DNA of 64,000 bases from Pseudomonas putida (GTDB lineage: Bacteria > Pseudomonadota > Gammaproteobacteria > Pseudomonadales > Pseudomonadaceae). The DNA lies in contig CP163498.1 in NCBI GenBank assembly GCA_041071465.1, forward strand, positions 3,986,001 to 4,050,000, given 5' to 3'. The position numbers and the translations under genes are program-made. Of this stretch, positions 21,724 to 33,104 are shown one piece after another. The number at the start of each line of letters is the position of its first letter. Within the stretch, counting starts at the first letter, position 1. The notes beneath the pieces were generated by a model. It was given only the letters and a program-made list of their open reading frames with translations, was not told the origin of the DNA and did no database searches.

Positions 21724-22608
21724 ATGACCACGCCTTTCGACCCCGCCCGCCAGCAAGCCAGCACGGTGTGCCTGCCACCCGGTAATTGGGCGACAGTGCT
21801 CGATTGCTTGTGTGACCATTTCAAGGCCATCGACCGCGCCCAGTGGCTTGACCGCTTTGCCCGTGGCCGGGTGTTGAATGCCGAGGGGCAGGCGGTTTCC
21901 GCCGAGCTGCCTTACAAGCGTGGCATGCGTTTGCACTACTTCCGCGAAGTGCCGAACGAACGGCCAATCCCGGTGCAGGAGGTGGTGCTGCATGTGGACG
22001 AGCACTTGGTGGTGGCCGACAAACCGCATTTCCTACCGGTGACGCCGACGGGTGAGTACGTCGAGCAGACCTTGCTGCGCCGACTGATCCGTCGTCTGGG
22101 CAACCCACATTTGGTGCCGTTGCACCGCATTGACCGGCACACCGCAGGGCTTGTGCTGTTTTCCGCCAACCCGCAAAGCCGCAGCGCCTACCAGCGACTG
22201 TTCCCCGAGCGGCGTATCGACAAGCGCTACCAGGCCATTGCCGCTGCCCTGCCGCAGCATGCATTTCCACTTGTGCACAAAAGCCGCCTGGTGCATGGCG
22301 AGCCGTTTTTTCGCATGCACGAAGTTGAGGGCGAGGCCAACAGTGAAACCCTGGCCCAAGTGCTGGAAAAGAACGGTGAGCTGTGGCGCTATGGCTTGTC
22401 GCCAGTGACAGGCAAGACCCATCAGCTACGCGTGCACATGGCAGCGTTGGGGGCGGGGATCAGCAACGACCCTTTCTATCCGCAGTTGCGCAACGAAGAA
22501 GATGACTATCAGCGACCGCTGAAACTGTTGGCGCACAGCTTGCGTTTCGACGACCCGCTAAGCGGCGAAGAGCGCTTTTTCGAAAGCCGCTTGCAGTTGG
22601 ACTGGTAA
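21724..22608 (+). CDS. RluA family pseudouridine synthase
   Basis: This enzyme isomerises uridine to pseudouridine in RNA. The 294-residue protein contains the catalytic motif HRIDRHTAGL with the invariant Asp, then KRYQAIAA, and PVTGKTHQLRVHMAALG near the C-terminus. A preceding region resembles a degenerate S4-like start. The target (rRNA or tRNA) cannot be told from sequence. The ATG at 21724 is used; a GTG at 21703 would add seven residues and neither has a strong ribosome site. Confidence 0.85.
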   Translation: MTTPFDPARQQASTVCLPPGNWATVLDCLCDHFKAIDRAQWLDRFARGRVLNAEGQAVSAELPYKRGMRLHYFREVPNERPIPVQEVVLHVDEHLVVADKPHFLPVTPTGEYVEQTLLRRLIRRLGNPHLVPLHRIDRHTAGLVLFSANPQSRSAYQRLFPERRIDKRYQAIAAALPQHAFPLVHKSRLVHGEPFFRMHEVEGEANSETLAQVLEKNGELWRYGLSPVTGKTHQLRVHMAALGAGISNDPFYPQLRNEEDDYQRPLKLLAHSLRFDDPLSGEERFFESRLQLDW

Positions 22609-22695
22609 TGCAGCAAGCCGGGCTTACGCGGTCCCTGCAGGCAGCCTTGTGTCGCGAAAGGGCGTTCCTACAGGGACGGCGCAAGCCTGCTGCAA

Positions 22696-24261
22696 TCAGC
22701 GGTTGAACCGCTCCACCAACGAATACTGGCTCCCTGCCGTGCTGGTCAGTTCCTCGCTAAGCAGTGCCGAGTGCTGCGCCTGCTCGGCGGTCTGGTCGGC
22801 CAGTTCGGCAATGGTGCTGATGTTGCGGCTGATTTCGTCAGCCACTGCGGTCTGCTCCTCGGTCGCTGCGGCAATCTGGGTGGCCATGTCGGTGATGTTG
22901 GCCACCGCTTCGCTGATCCCCACCAATGCTTCGTCAGCCTGCATCACCCGGTCGACACCTTCCTGCGCCTGGCGGTGGCCGGTTTCCATGGTCAGCACGG
23001 CATTGCTGGCGGTTTGTTGCAACTTGGCGATCAGGCCGTGGATCTGCCCGGTGGATTCGGCGGTGCGCTGGGCCAGCTGGCGCACTTCATCGGCTACCAC
23101 GGCAAAGCCGCGGCCCATTTCACCGGCACGCGCCGCTTCGATGGCCGCATTCAGCGCCAGCAGGTTGGTCTGGTCGGCGATACCCTTGATCACGTCGACC
23201 ACGCCACCAATTTCATCGCTGTCCTTGGCCAGTTGCGTCACCGTCTGGCCGGTTTCGCCCACCGCCGCCGACAGGCGTTCAATGGCCTCGCGGGTTTCCC
23301 CGGCAATCTGCCGGCCCTGGCTGGTCAGGCGGTTGGCTTCCTGGGTGGCGTCGGCAGTACGCTGCACGTGGTTGGCTACTTCCTGAGTGGTGGCGGCCAT
23401 CTGGTTTACCGCAGCGGCAACCTGCTCGGTCTCCACTCGCTGGCGTTCCAGCCCCGAGGAGCTCTTGTGCGCCAGGGCATCGGACTGACGCGCCTGGTCG
23501 CTGAGGTGCTCGGCACTGTCCTGCAGGCGGGTCAGGCAGGTTTTCATGCGGGCATCCTGGCTGAGCATGGCCATTTCCAGGCGCGCCTGCACGCCACGGC
23601 TGTCGGTGTACATCTGTGCGATCAGCGGGTCGGAAGTGGTCTGTTCGGCCAGACGCAACAGGCGCTTGAGGCCGCGTTGCTGCCAGCTCAGGCCGAGCAG
23701 GCCCAAGGGCACGGATAGCCCGGCAGCCAGGGCAAAGCCCCAGGAATGGCCCAGCCAGTTGCCGATCAGGAAGCCTACCTGGCTGATGAGGATGAACGGC
23801 AGCCAGTCCTGCAGCACTGGCAGCCACTTGTCCCTGCGAGGTACGGCCGGCTTGCCCTGGTTGATGCGCTGGTACAGGCCTTCGGCGCGACGGATCTGCT
23901 CGGCGGTGGGTTTGACTCGCACCGACTCGAAGCCGACAACTTGGTTGTTATCGAAGATGGGTGTGACGTAGGCGTTGACCCAGTAATGGTCGCCAGACTT
24001 GCAGCGGTTCTTGACGATACCCATCCATGGCTGGCCCTGCTTGAGGGTTTGCCACATGTGGGCAAACACTGCAGCCGGCACGTCGGGGTGGCGTACCAGG
24101 TTGTGCGGCGCGCCCGTCAGCTCTTCGCGGGTGAAACCGCTGATTTCGATGAAGGCATCGTTGCAGTAGGTGATCACGCCCTTGGCGTTGGTGGTGGAGA
24201 TCAACCGCTGCTGGGCAGGGAAAGTCCGTTCTCTCTGGGTAATCGGCTGGTTGTTACGCAT
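22696..24261 (-). CDS. aer: Aerotaxis receptor Aer (PAS methyl-accepting protein)
   Basis: Aer senses redox state through an FAD-binding PAS domain and signals to CheA for energy taxis. The 521-residue protein has an N-terminal PAS domain ([19 protein letters not shown], then GFTREEL and RHPDVP), two close hydrophobic stretches (about 160-195) and a C-terminal signalling domain with the tip [21 protein letters not shown]. No periplasmic sensor is present, which fits Aer. I use the ATG at 24261 ([15 protein letters not shown]); an upstream ATG at 24300 lies within the promoter. A FliA-type promoter precedes it. It sits beside acnA. Confidence 0.92.
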   Translation of the reverse strand: MRNNQPITQRERTFPAQQRLISTTNAKGVITYCNDAFIEISGFTREELTGAPHNLVRHPDVPAAVFAHMWQTLKQGQPWMGIVKNRCKSGDHYWVNAYVTPIFDNNQVVGFESVRVKPTAEQIRRAEGLYQRINQGKPAVPRRDKWLPVLQDWLPFILISQVGFLIGNWLGHSWGFALAAGLSVPLGLLGLSWQQRGLKRLLRLAEQTTSDPLIAQMYTDSRGVQARLEMAMLSQDARMKTCLTRLQDSAEHLSDQARQSDALAHKSSSGLERQRVETEQVAAAVNQMAATTQEVANHVQRTADATQEANRLTSQGRQIAGETREAIERLSAAVGETGQTVTQLAKDSDEIGGVVDVIKGIADQTNLLALNAAIEAARAGEMGRGFAVVADEVRQLAQRTAESTGQIHGLIAKLQQTASNAVLTMETGHRQAQEGVDRVMQADEALVGISEAVANITDMATQIAAATEEQTAVADEISRNISTIAELADQTAEQAQHSALLSEELTSTAGSQYSLVERFNR

Positions 24262-24290
24262 GGGTTGATAGTCCGCAGGGCTTTGGACGG

Positions 24291-24317
24291 TTATCGGCAA
24301 GCGGCTGGTTTTATTGA
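24291..24317 (-). promoter_or_regulatory. FliA (sigma-28) promoter for aer
   Basis: On the minus strand TCAA, 15 bases, then GCCGATAA. The -10 is a perfect match to the FliA consensus and the -35 differs from TAAA at one base. The -10 ends 29 bases before the aer ATG. Confidence 0.78.
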
Positions 24318-24350
24318 ATGATTATTTAATGGAGCGTCGTTGGAGCTATG

Positions 24351-24400
24351 GCGCCTGTGAAATCGAGCGCCGCGCGGGCGGCGCTCGATTTCACAGGCGC
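24351..24400. repeat. Perfect 23-bp inverted repeat downstream of acnA
   Basis: The 23-base arms (24351-24373 and 24378-24400) are exact complements around a four-base loop. The element lies 22 bases after the acnA stop on the minus strand and upstream of aer. There is no T-run, so it is either a factor-assisted terminator or an mRNA-stabilising structure. Confidence 0.75.
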
Positions 24401-24422
24401 TGCATATCTTCAGCCAGGCACC

Positions 24423-27163
<2,741 letters not shown>

Positions 27164-27387
27164 TGCCAACTCCTTCTGCACCGGTGCCCGGCAACTACTC
27201 ACGGTTTGCCGGTAGCACCGCTCTATATCGGTCCGCACGGCACGGACCTGGCTGAATGGTCAGGTTAGACCGGTTTCGCCTAACTGACCCTTTTCTGGAC
27301 CGGCGGGGCATGTCGCAGGTTCCGAACTTCCTTTATCATCGCCGCCCTGCCGGCGCCTGTGGTGCGCCAGCCGTAGTGGAGTGAGAA

Positions 27388-28452
27388 ATGAATACCCTGT
27401 TCATGCATTGCCGGCCCGGTTTCGAGGGTGAGGTTTGCGCCGAAATCAGCGAACATGCCGCCCGCCTGGGTGTTTCCGGCTATGCCAAAAGCAAGCCGCA
27501 AAGTGCCAGCGCCGAGTTTGTCTGCAGCGAGGAGGGCGGTGCCGAGCGGTTGATGGGGGAGCTGCGCTTCAACCAGCTGATTTTCCCGCGGCAGTGGGCC
27601 CGTGGTGGTTTTGTCGAGTTGCCGGAAACTGACCGCATCAGTGTGCTGCTGTCGCAGCTGGCCGATTTCCCGGTGTTCGGCAGCCTGTGGCTGGAGGTGC
27701 TGGACAGCAATGAAGGCAAGGAATTGTCCACCTTCTGCCGCAAGTTCGAAGTGCCGTTGCGCAAGGCGCTGGAGAAGGCCGGCCGGCTGGTCGACGATGC
27801 CAGTCGGCCGCGCTTGCTGCTCAGCTTCATCAGTGGCCGGCGGGTCTTTGTCGGTGTTGCCCCAGCCAACAACAGCGCGTTGTGGCCCATGGGGATTCCG
27901 CGCCTGAAGTTCCCCCGCGAGGCGCCTAGCCGTTCGACCCTCAAGCTGGAAGAAGCCTGGCATCAGTTCATCCCGCGTGAGCAGTGGGAACAGCGCCTGG
28001 GTGATGACATGACCGGCGTCGACCTGGGGGCCTCGCCGGGGGGATGGACCTATCAGCTGGTGCGCCGTGGCATGTTGGTGACGGCGATCGACAACGGGCC
28101 GATGGCCGAAAGCCTGATGGATACTGGGCTGGTTCAGCACCTGATGGCTGATGGGTTCACCTGGCAGCCGAAGCAGCCGGTGGACTGGATGGTGTGCGAC
28201 ATCGTCGAGAAGCCGGCGCGTACTACCTCACTGATCGAGACCTGGCTGGGGGAGGGACTGTGTCGCGAGGCGGTGGTCAACTTGAAATTGCCGATGAAGC
28301 AGCGCTATGCCGAAGTACGGCGGCTGCTCGACCGCATGGAGGCGACGTTCAAGGCACGCAAAATTCGGGTGTCGATTGCTTGCAAGCAGCTGTATCACGA
28401 CCGGGAGGAAGTGACTTGTCACCTGCGTCGGCTTGATTTGAAACCGCGCTAA
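27388..28452 (+). CDS. rlmM: 23S rRNA C2498 2'-O-ribose methyltransferase RlmM
   Basis: RlmM methylates the ribose of C2498 in 23S rRNA before ribosome assembly. The 354-residue protein begins MNTLFMHCRPGFEGEVCAE, has an N-terminal THUMP-like domain and a Rossmann methyltransferase core with GVDLGASPGGWTYQLVRRG (SAM site), DWMVCDIVEKP, and VNLKLPMKQRY carrying a catalytic lysine. The length matches the family. It is divergent from acnA and ends just before the composite repeat element. Confidence 0.95.
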   Translation: MNTLFMHCRPGFEGEVCAEISEHAARLGVSGYAKSKPQSASAEFVCSEEGGAERLMGELRFNQLIFPRQWARGGFVELPETDRISVLLSQLADFPVFGSLWLEVLDSNEGKELSTFCRKFEVPLRKALEKAGRLVDDASRPRLLLSFISGRRVFVGVAPANNSALWPMGIPRLKFPREAPSRSTLKLEEAWHQFIPREQWEQRLGDDMTGVDLGASPGGWTYQLVRRGMLVTAIDNGPMAESLMDTGLVQHLMADGFTWQPKQPVDWMVCDIVEKPARTTSLIETWLGEGLCREAVVNLKLPMKQRYAEVRRLLDRMEATFKARKIRVSIACKQLYHDREEVTCHLRRLDLKPR

Positions 28453-28466
28453 GCACAGCGCGCCTA

Positions 28467-28514
28467 GCTCTTTGCTCTTTGCTCTTTGCTCTTTGCTCTT
28501 TGCTCTTTGCTCTT
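28467..28514. repeat. Heptamer tandem repeat (GCTCTTT x6 plus partial)
   Basis: Six exact copies of GCTCTTT (28467-28508) and a six-base partial copy follow, starting 14 bases after the rlmM stop. The repeat forms the left outer edge of the inverted-repeat element. Confidence 0.9.
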
Positions 28515-28562
28515 GCTTCGGCTTTTGCTTCTAAGCGCGCGATAGTCCAGGCGACGCAGGTT

Positions 28563-29143
28563 GCGACTTCAGGAGGCCGAGCGCAGGGCTTGCGGAGGGA
28601 GGTGACGGGCATGGATGCCCGTCAAGCGCTGGGCCCCAGGATGGGGCCTGCAGCGCGGTCCTCCCGGGAGCAAGCCCGGAGCGAGGGGACCCCGGAGCGC
28701 AGCGCAGGGGCCGGATGATGGGAGCGGACGGTTTTTGGTTCCTTTTTGCCACGACAAAAAGGGACCCGCCGTAAGGGCGGAAAGGTGACTTTGCGCCACC
28801 TGAGTGAATGAATGTTTACTCGGTGTGAAGGCCCACATCCAAGAAGCAAGAAGCAAGGCAGTTTTGACTGTTTTGACTCAGCGAACAGTCCGTTTGCGAT
28901 GGCGACACTGACTCACCCTTTCGCCCTTACGGCGAGTCACTTTTTGTCAAACGCGACAAAAAGTAACCAAAAAACGCTGCGCTCCCATCATCCGGCCCCT
29001 ACGCTGCGCTCCGGGGTTCCCTCACTCCGGCCTTGCTCCCGGGAGGACCGCGCTGCAGGCCCCATCCTGGGGCCCAGCGCTTGACGGGCATCCATGCCCG
29101 TCACCTCCCTCCGCAAGGCCTGCGTTCGGCCTCCTGAAGTCGC
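28563..29143. repeat. Large imperfect inverted repeat, arms about 230 bp, between rlmM and tusA
   Basis: The left arm (28563-28789) and right arm (28912-29143) are reverse complements with few differences in the outer 165 bases and looser match further in, around a spacer of about 122 bases. The arms start at GCGACTTCAGGAGGCCGA and contain the inner palindrome GGGCATGGATGCCC and the duplicate GGGCCCCAGGATGGGGCC. Each arm can encode the same short arginine-rich peptide in opposite directions, but no ribosome site or homology supports translation. No transposase or terminal target duplication is seen. Similar GC-rich intergenic repeats are known in pseudomonads; the exact family is not identified. 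Confidence 0.85.
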
Positions 29144-29144
29144 G

Positions 29145-29180
29145 AAGATCAAGATCAAGATCAAGATCAAGATCAAGATC
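29145..29180. repeat. Hexamer tandem repeat (AAGATC x6)
   Basis: Six exact AAGATC copies begin one base after the right arm of the inverted repeat and mirror the heptamer repeat at the left side. Together with the arms it makes a symmetric element. The remaining 100 bases before tusA hold its promoter region, where nothing further was recognised. Confidence 0.9.
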
Positions 29181-29282
29181 AAGAGCGAGGCGAGGGAGAG
29201 CGGGCGCGTAGCGCGATTCGTAAGCGGTGCTTGGACCGCGTCGCGCTATGCGCGACAATAACGATCATTTTCGGAGCCCCCC

Positions 29283-29525
29283 ATGACCGATTTCACCCCC
29301 GACGCCGTCCTCGATGCCACCGGCCTGAACTGCCCGGAACCTGTGATGATGCTGCACCAGCACGTGCGTAACCTGGCCGCCGGCGGCCTGCTCAAGGTCA
29401 TCGCCACCGACCCGTCGACACGCCGCGACATTCCCAAGTTCTGCAACTTCCTCGGCCATGAGCTGCTACAGCAGCAAGAAGACGCCGGCACGTTCCTGTA
29501 CTGGATCCGCAAAAAAGCCGACTGA
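29283..29525 (+). CDS. tusA: Sulfurtransferase TusA
   Basis: TusA accepts persulfide sulfur from IscS and relays it for tRNA 2-thiouridine and other sulfur pathways. The 80-residue protein has the diagnostic [15 protein letters not shown] with the active cysteine in a CPEP motif, and later [19 protein letters not shown]. Length and order match the family. It is followed 60 bases later by pdxB on the same strand. Confidence 0.93.
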   Translation: MTDFTPDAVLDATGLNCPEPVMMLHQHVRNLAAGGLLKVIATDPSTRRDIPKFCNFLGHELLQQQEDAGTFLYWIRKKAD

Positions 29526-29585
29526 ATCGCTCTGGATCAAGCCCGGCGTACCGCCTACACTGCGTTCCCCAGACAGGAGAGCGCC

Positions 29586-30728
29586 ATGCTGATAGTTGCC
29601 GACGAGAACATCCCGCTGCTCGATGCCTTCTTCCAGGGTTTCGGTGAAATTCGCCGCTACCCCGGCCGAAGCCTCGATGCCGCCAGCGTCAAGGACGCCG
29701 ATATCCTGCTGGTGCGCTCGGTGACCAAAGTCGACCGCCAACTGCTCGAAGGCAGCCGTGTACGCTTTGTCGGCACGTGCACTATCGGCACCGATCACCT
29801 GGACCTGGACTACTTTGCCCAAGCCAGTATCTCCTGGAGCAGCGCGCCGGGCTGCAATGCCCGGGGCGTGGTCGATTACGTGCTGGGCAGTTTGCTGACC
29901 CTGGCCGAGCTGGATGGCGTAGCGCTGGCCGAACGCGTCTACGGCGTTGTGGGCGCGGGAGAGGTGGGGGGGCGCCTGGTGCGGGTACTGCACGGGCTGG
30001 GCTGGAAGGTGCTGGTCTGCGACCCGTTGCGCCAAGCCGCCGAGGGTGGAGACTACGTCAGCCTCGAAACCATTGTGCAGCAGTGTGATGTGATCAGCCT
30101 GCACACCCCATTGCAGCGCGGCGGCGAACACCCCACCTGGCACCTGCTGGGGCCGGCGCAGCTGGCACAGTTGCGCCCTGGGGCCTGGTTGGTCAATGCC
30201 AGCCGTGGCCCGGTGGTGGACAACATCGCCCTGCGCGAGCTGCTGCTGGACCGCGAAGACGTGCATGCGGTGCTGGATGTGTGGGAAGGTGAACCGCAGG
30301 TCGACTTGCAGCTGGCCGACCTGTGCACCCTGGCTTCGCCACACATTGCCGGCTACAGCCTCGATGGTCGCCAACGTGGCACGGCACAGATCTACCAGGC
30401 GCTTTGCCGCTTCCTGGGAGTAGACGAGCAGGTGCAACTGGCCGACCTGTTGCCCCGGCCAGCACTGGCGCAGGTCGAACTGGATGCCAGTACCGACCCG
30501 GCCTGGGCGCTGGCCACCCTGTGCCGCGCCGTGTACGACCCGCGCCGCGACGATGCCGATTTCCGTCGTAGCCTGAGCGATGACCCGCAGTTACAGCGAG
30601 CGGCGTTCGACCAGTTGCGCAAGCACTATCCGCCACGGCGCGAAATCGAGGGGCTGGCAGTGCGCTTGCGCGGGGAGTCGCCGCAGTTGGCGCAGCTGGT
30701 CAGTGCCTTGGGTGGGGCGTTGGTCTAA
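29586..30728 (+). CDS. pdxB: Erythronate-4-phosphate dehydrogenase PdxB
   Basis: PdxB oxidises 4-phosphoerythronate in the DXP-dependent pathway to pyridoxal 5'-phosphate. The 380-residue protein has the D-2-hydroxyacid dehydrogenase fold: [12 protein letters not shown], the NAD-binding [22 protein letters not shown] with the catalytic arginine, and [11 protein letters not shown] with the catalytic histidine. The C-terminal PdxB dimerisation domain (about 290-380) is present. GACAGGAG precedes the ATG. A hairpin lies downstream. Confidence 0.95.
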   Translation: MLIVADENIPLLDAFFQGFGEIRRYPGRSLDAASVKDADILLVRSVTKVDRQLLEGSRVRFVGTCTIGTDHLDLDYFAQASISWSSAPGCNARGVVDYVLGSLLTLAELDGVALAERVYGVVGAGEVGGRLVRVLHGLGWKVLVCDPLRQAAEGGDYVSLETIVQQCDVISLHTPLQRGGEHPTWHLLGPAQLAQLRPGAWLVNASRGPVVDNIALRELLLDREDVHAVLDVWEGEPQVDLQLADLCTLASPHIAGYSLDGRQRGTAQIYQALCRFLGVDEQVQLADLLPRPALAQVELDASTDPAWALATLCRAVYDPRRDDADFRRSLSDDPQLQRAAFDQLRKHYPPRREIEGLAVRLRGESPQLAQLVSALGGALV

Positions 30729-30744
30729 GCGACCTTGCCGAGCA

Positions 30745-30770
30745 ATAAAAACCCGGCGCAAGCGCCGGGT
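30745..30770 (-). terminator. Terminator of the small PA1571-type gene
   Basis: ACCCGGCGC (30751-30759) and GCGCCGGGT (30762-30770) form a perfect 9-bp stem. On the minus strand it is followed by TTTTTATT, so it ends transcription of the gene at 30788. On the plus strand no T-run follows for pdxB. Confidence 0.8.
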
Positions 30771-30787
30771 TGCAAAAAATTCGCCGA

Positions 30788-30961
30788 TCAACCTTTGCGT
30801 ACGCGCTCGACCCGGCTTTCTTCCAGGGCCTTGCAGGCCTGCTGGATCATCTGCTCGGTGATGGGCACTTCACGTCCCTTGGCGTCGATGATCGAACCGC
30901 ATACCTGTGATTGCTGAGTGGTCTGGGGCTTCTGGTTGTCACTGCCATGCTGCAAGCTCAT
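30788..30961 (-). CDS. PA1571 family small protein, unknown function
   Basis: The 57-residue protein begins MSLQHGSDNQKPQTTQQSQ and contains GSIIDAKGREVPITEQMIQQ (in part) and a basic C-terminus. This pattern fits a small conserved Pseudomonas family named after PA1571. Nothing indicates a catalytic role. The ATG at 30961 is chosen over an upstream frame start at 31051 that encodes a cysteine cluster. AGGAGA lies upstream. Confidence 0.7.
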   Translation of the reverse strand: MSLQHGSDNQKPQTTQQSQVCGSIIDAKGREVPITEQMIQQACKALEESRVERVRKG

Positions 30962-31170
30962 GCACTGTCTCCTCTTCAGGTTCGAGCTCAGGGTAGCCTT
31001 GTGCCGTGACTGGCCTGTGACAGCTTCTGTGTCACGGCAGCAACAGTCCAACAGAAACCCTGTGAAAGCTCCATCATCTGCTTAGACCAATGCGTTATAG
31101 CACCCTGAAGCCATTCCCCCGCTCGGGATGAATGGTAGTCTGCGGTTTCCCCAGCATTGTGGTCGTCGCC

Positions 31171-32934
31171 ATGCCCGAATCGGTTTCCCCACGTCAACGC
31201 CGTGCCTTGCGCCTGGCCTGGCAGTTCGTACGCCCCTATCGTCGGCAAGTGCTGCTGGCCTTGCTGGCCTTGGTGGTTACCGCCGCCATTACGTTGTCCA
31301 TGGGCCAGGGTATCCGCTTGCTGGTGGACCAGGGCTTCATGACGCGCTCCGTGCACCAGCTCAACCAGACCATCGGGCTATTCCTGGTGCTGGTGCTGGC
31401 CCTGGCAGTGGGCACCTTCAGCCGTTTCTACCTGGTGTCGTGGATTGGTGAGCGCTGCGTGGCCGATATCCGTCGTGCCGTGTTCGACCACCTGATCGGT
31501 CTGCACCCAGGTTTTTTCGAAGACAACCGCAGCTCCGAGATCCAGTCACGGCTGACAGCGGACACCACCCTGCTGCAATCGGTCATCGGTTCATCGCTGT
31601 CGATGTTCCTGCGCAACGCGCTGATGGTCATTGGCGGCGTGGTGTTGCTGTTCATCACCAACCCCAAGCTCACCAGCATCGTGGTGGTGGCCCTGCCGCT
31701 GGTGCTGGCACCGATTCTGCTGTTCGGCCGTCGGGTGCGCAGCCTGTCACGGCAAAGCCAGGACCGGGTCGCCGATGTAGGCAGCTACGTGGCCGAGACG
31801 CTTGGGCAGATCAAGACTGTGCAGGCCTACAACCACCAGGCGCACGACCGCGAACTGTTCGCCGGCACAGTCGAAGCGGCGTTTACTGTGGCCCGCAAGC
31901 GAATTGCTCAGCGTGCCTGGCTGATCACCTTGGTGATCGTGCTGGTGCTGGGGGCGGTGGGTGTGATGCTGTGGGTCGGGGGCATGGATGTGATCGCCGG
32001 GCGTATTTCCGCAGGCGAACTGGCTGCATTCGTGTTCTACAGCCTGATCGTCGGCAGCGCTTTCGGTACGCTCAGCGAAGTGATTGGCGAGCTGCAGCGC
32101 GCCGCAGGTGCGGCCGAGCGCATTGCCGAACTGTTGGCGGCGCACAGTGCGATCCTGCCGCCCGCCGTGGTACAGGCGCAACCACAGCAGCGGGCCAGCG
32201 GGCGTATCGAGCTGCAGCAGGTGGTGTTCGCCTACCCGTCACGGCCCACGGTGGCGGCAGTGGACGGCCTGAGCCTGGCCATCGAGCCCGGGCAGACCGT
32301 AGCGCTGGTCGGCCCCTCGGGGGCAGGCAAGTCGACCCTGTTCGATTTGTTGCTGCGCTTCTACGACCCCCAGCAAGGGCGCATTCTGCTCGATGGCCAG
32401 GCGCTTACCGAATTCGATCCTGACCAACTGCGCCGGCAGTTCGCCCTGGTGGCGCAAAACCCGTCGCTGTTCCGTGGCACGGTGGAGGCCAACATCCGTT
32501 ATGGCCGGCCCGAGGCAACCTTGGCTGAAGTCGAAGCCGCAGCTCGCGGTGCCCACGCCGACGCGTTTATCCAACAACTGCCGCAGGGCTACCAGACACC
32601 GCTAGGGGAAGGCGGCATAGGGCTTTCCGGCGGGCAGCGTCAGCGCCTGGCGATTGCCCGGGCATTGCTGGTCGATGCGCCGATCCTGTTGCTGGACGAA
32701 GCCACCAGTGCCCTTGACGCGCAAAGCGAACACTTGATCCAGCAAGCGCTGCCCAGCCTGATGGCTGGGCGCACCACGCTGGTGATCGCCCATCGTCTGG
32801 CCACGGTGCAGCATGCCGAGCGCATCGCGGTCATCGACAAGGGTCGGGTAGTGGCGGTGGGCACTCACCGTCAGTTGATCGAGGAAAGCCCGCTGTATGC
32901 GCGGCTGGCAGCGCTGCAGTTCACCACCGGTTAG
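31171..32934 (+). CDS. ABC exporter with fused permease and ATPase (MsbA/LmrA-like)
   Basis: This half-transporter of 587 residues is predicted to dimerise and export a lipid, drug or peptide. The N-terminal six-helix membrane domain (about 15-310) includes HPGFFEDNRSSEIQSRLTAD (in part). The ATPase domain has Walker A GPSGAGKST, signature LSGGQRQRLA, Walker B ILLLDEATSALD and H-loop VIAHRL. The start at MPESVSPRQRRALR is supported by the family. No accessory periplasmic or outer-membrane genes lie next to it, so the substrate is unknown. Confidence 0.9.
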   Translation: MPESVSPRQRRALRLAWQFVRPYRRQVLLALLALVVTAAITLSMGQGIRLLVDQGFMTRSVHQLNQTIGLFLVLVLALAVGTFSRFYLVSWIGERCVADIRRAVFDHLIGLHPGFFEDNRSSEIQSRLTADTTLLQSVIGSSLSMFLRNALMVIGGVVLLFITNPKLTSIVVVALPLVLAPILLFGRRVRSLSRQSQDRVADVGSYVAETLGQIKTVQAYNHQAHDRELFAGTVEAAFTVARKRIAQRAWLITLVIVLVLGAVGVMLWVGGMDVIAGRISAGELAAFVFYSLIVGSAFGTLSEVIGELQRAAGAAERIAELLAAHSAILPPAVVQAQPQQRASGRIELQQVVFAYPSRPTVAAVDGLSLAIEPGQTVALVGPSGAGKSTLFDLLLRFYDPQQGRILLDGQALTEFDPDQLRRQFALVAQNPSLFRGTVEANIRYGRPEATLAEVEAAARGAHADAFIQQLPQGYQTPLGEGGIGLSGGQRQRLAIARALLVDAPILLLDEATSALDAQSEHLIQQALPSLMAGRTTLVIAHRLATVQHAERIAVIDKGRVVAVGTHRQLIEESPLYARLAALQFTTG

Positions 32935-33011
32935 CTTGTCGCGGCTTTGTAATATTTTTGTAGTAATTGCCTGAGAGTATCTGCCTCAACTGTTGCGTAA
33001 GTGCTTGACCT

Positions 33012-33042
33012 GGCTGCCATTGCTTGATGGCAGCCTTTTTTT
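33012..33042 (+). terminator. Rho-independent terminator after the ABC exporter
   Basis: GGCTGCCAT (33012-33020) and ATGGCAGCC (33027-33035) form a 9-bp stem with a six-base loop and a following run of seven T. It lies about 80 bases after the exporter stop and before the chemoreceptor. Confidence 0.9.
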
Positions 33043-33104
33043 GGCCTGCCAGTAATGGGGCTGTACAGCGGCCTCAGCCTACCCCTCTGGTTCCGAGACC
33101 CTCG

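Noticed and set aside
28479..28718. Short frames in the inverted-repeat arms (also 28988-29182 on the minus strand) as genes
   Set aside because: They follow the repeat, include the tandem-repeat bases (poly-Ile/Leu on one side) and lack ribosome sites.
28467..29180. CRISPR array
   Set aside because: The tandem units are 6-7 bases with no spacers, so they are not CRISPR repeats.
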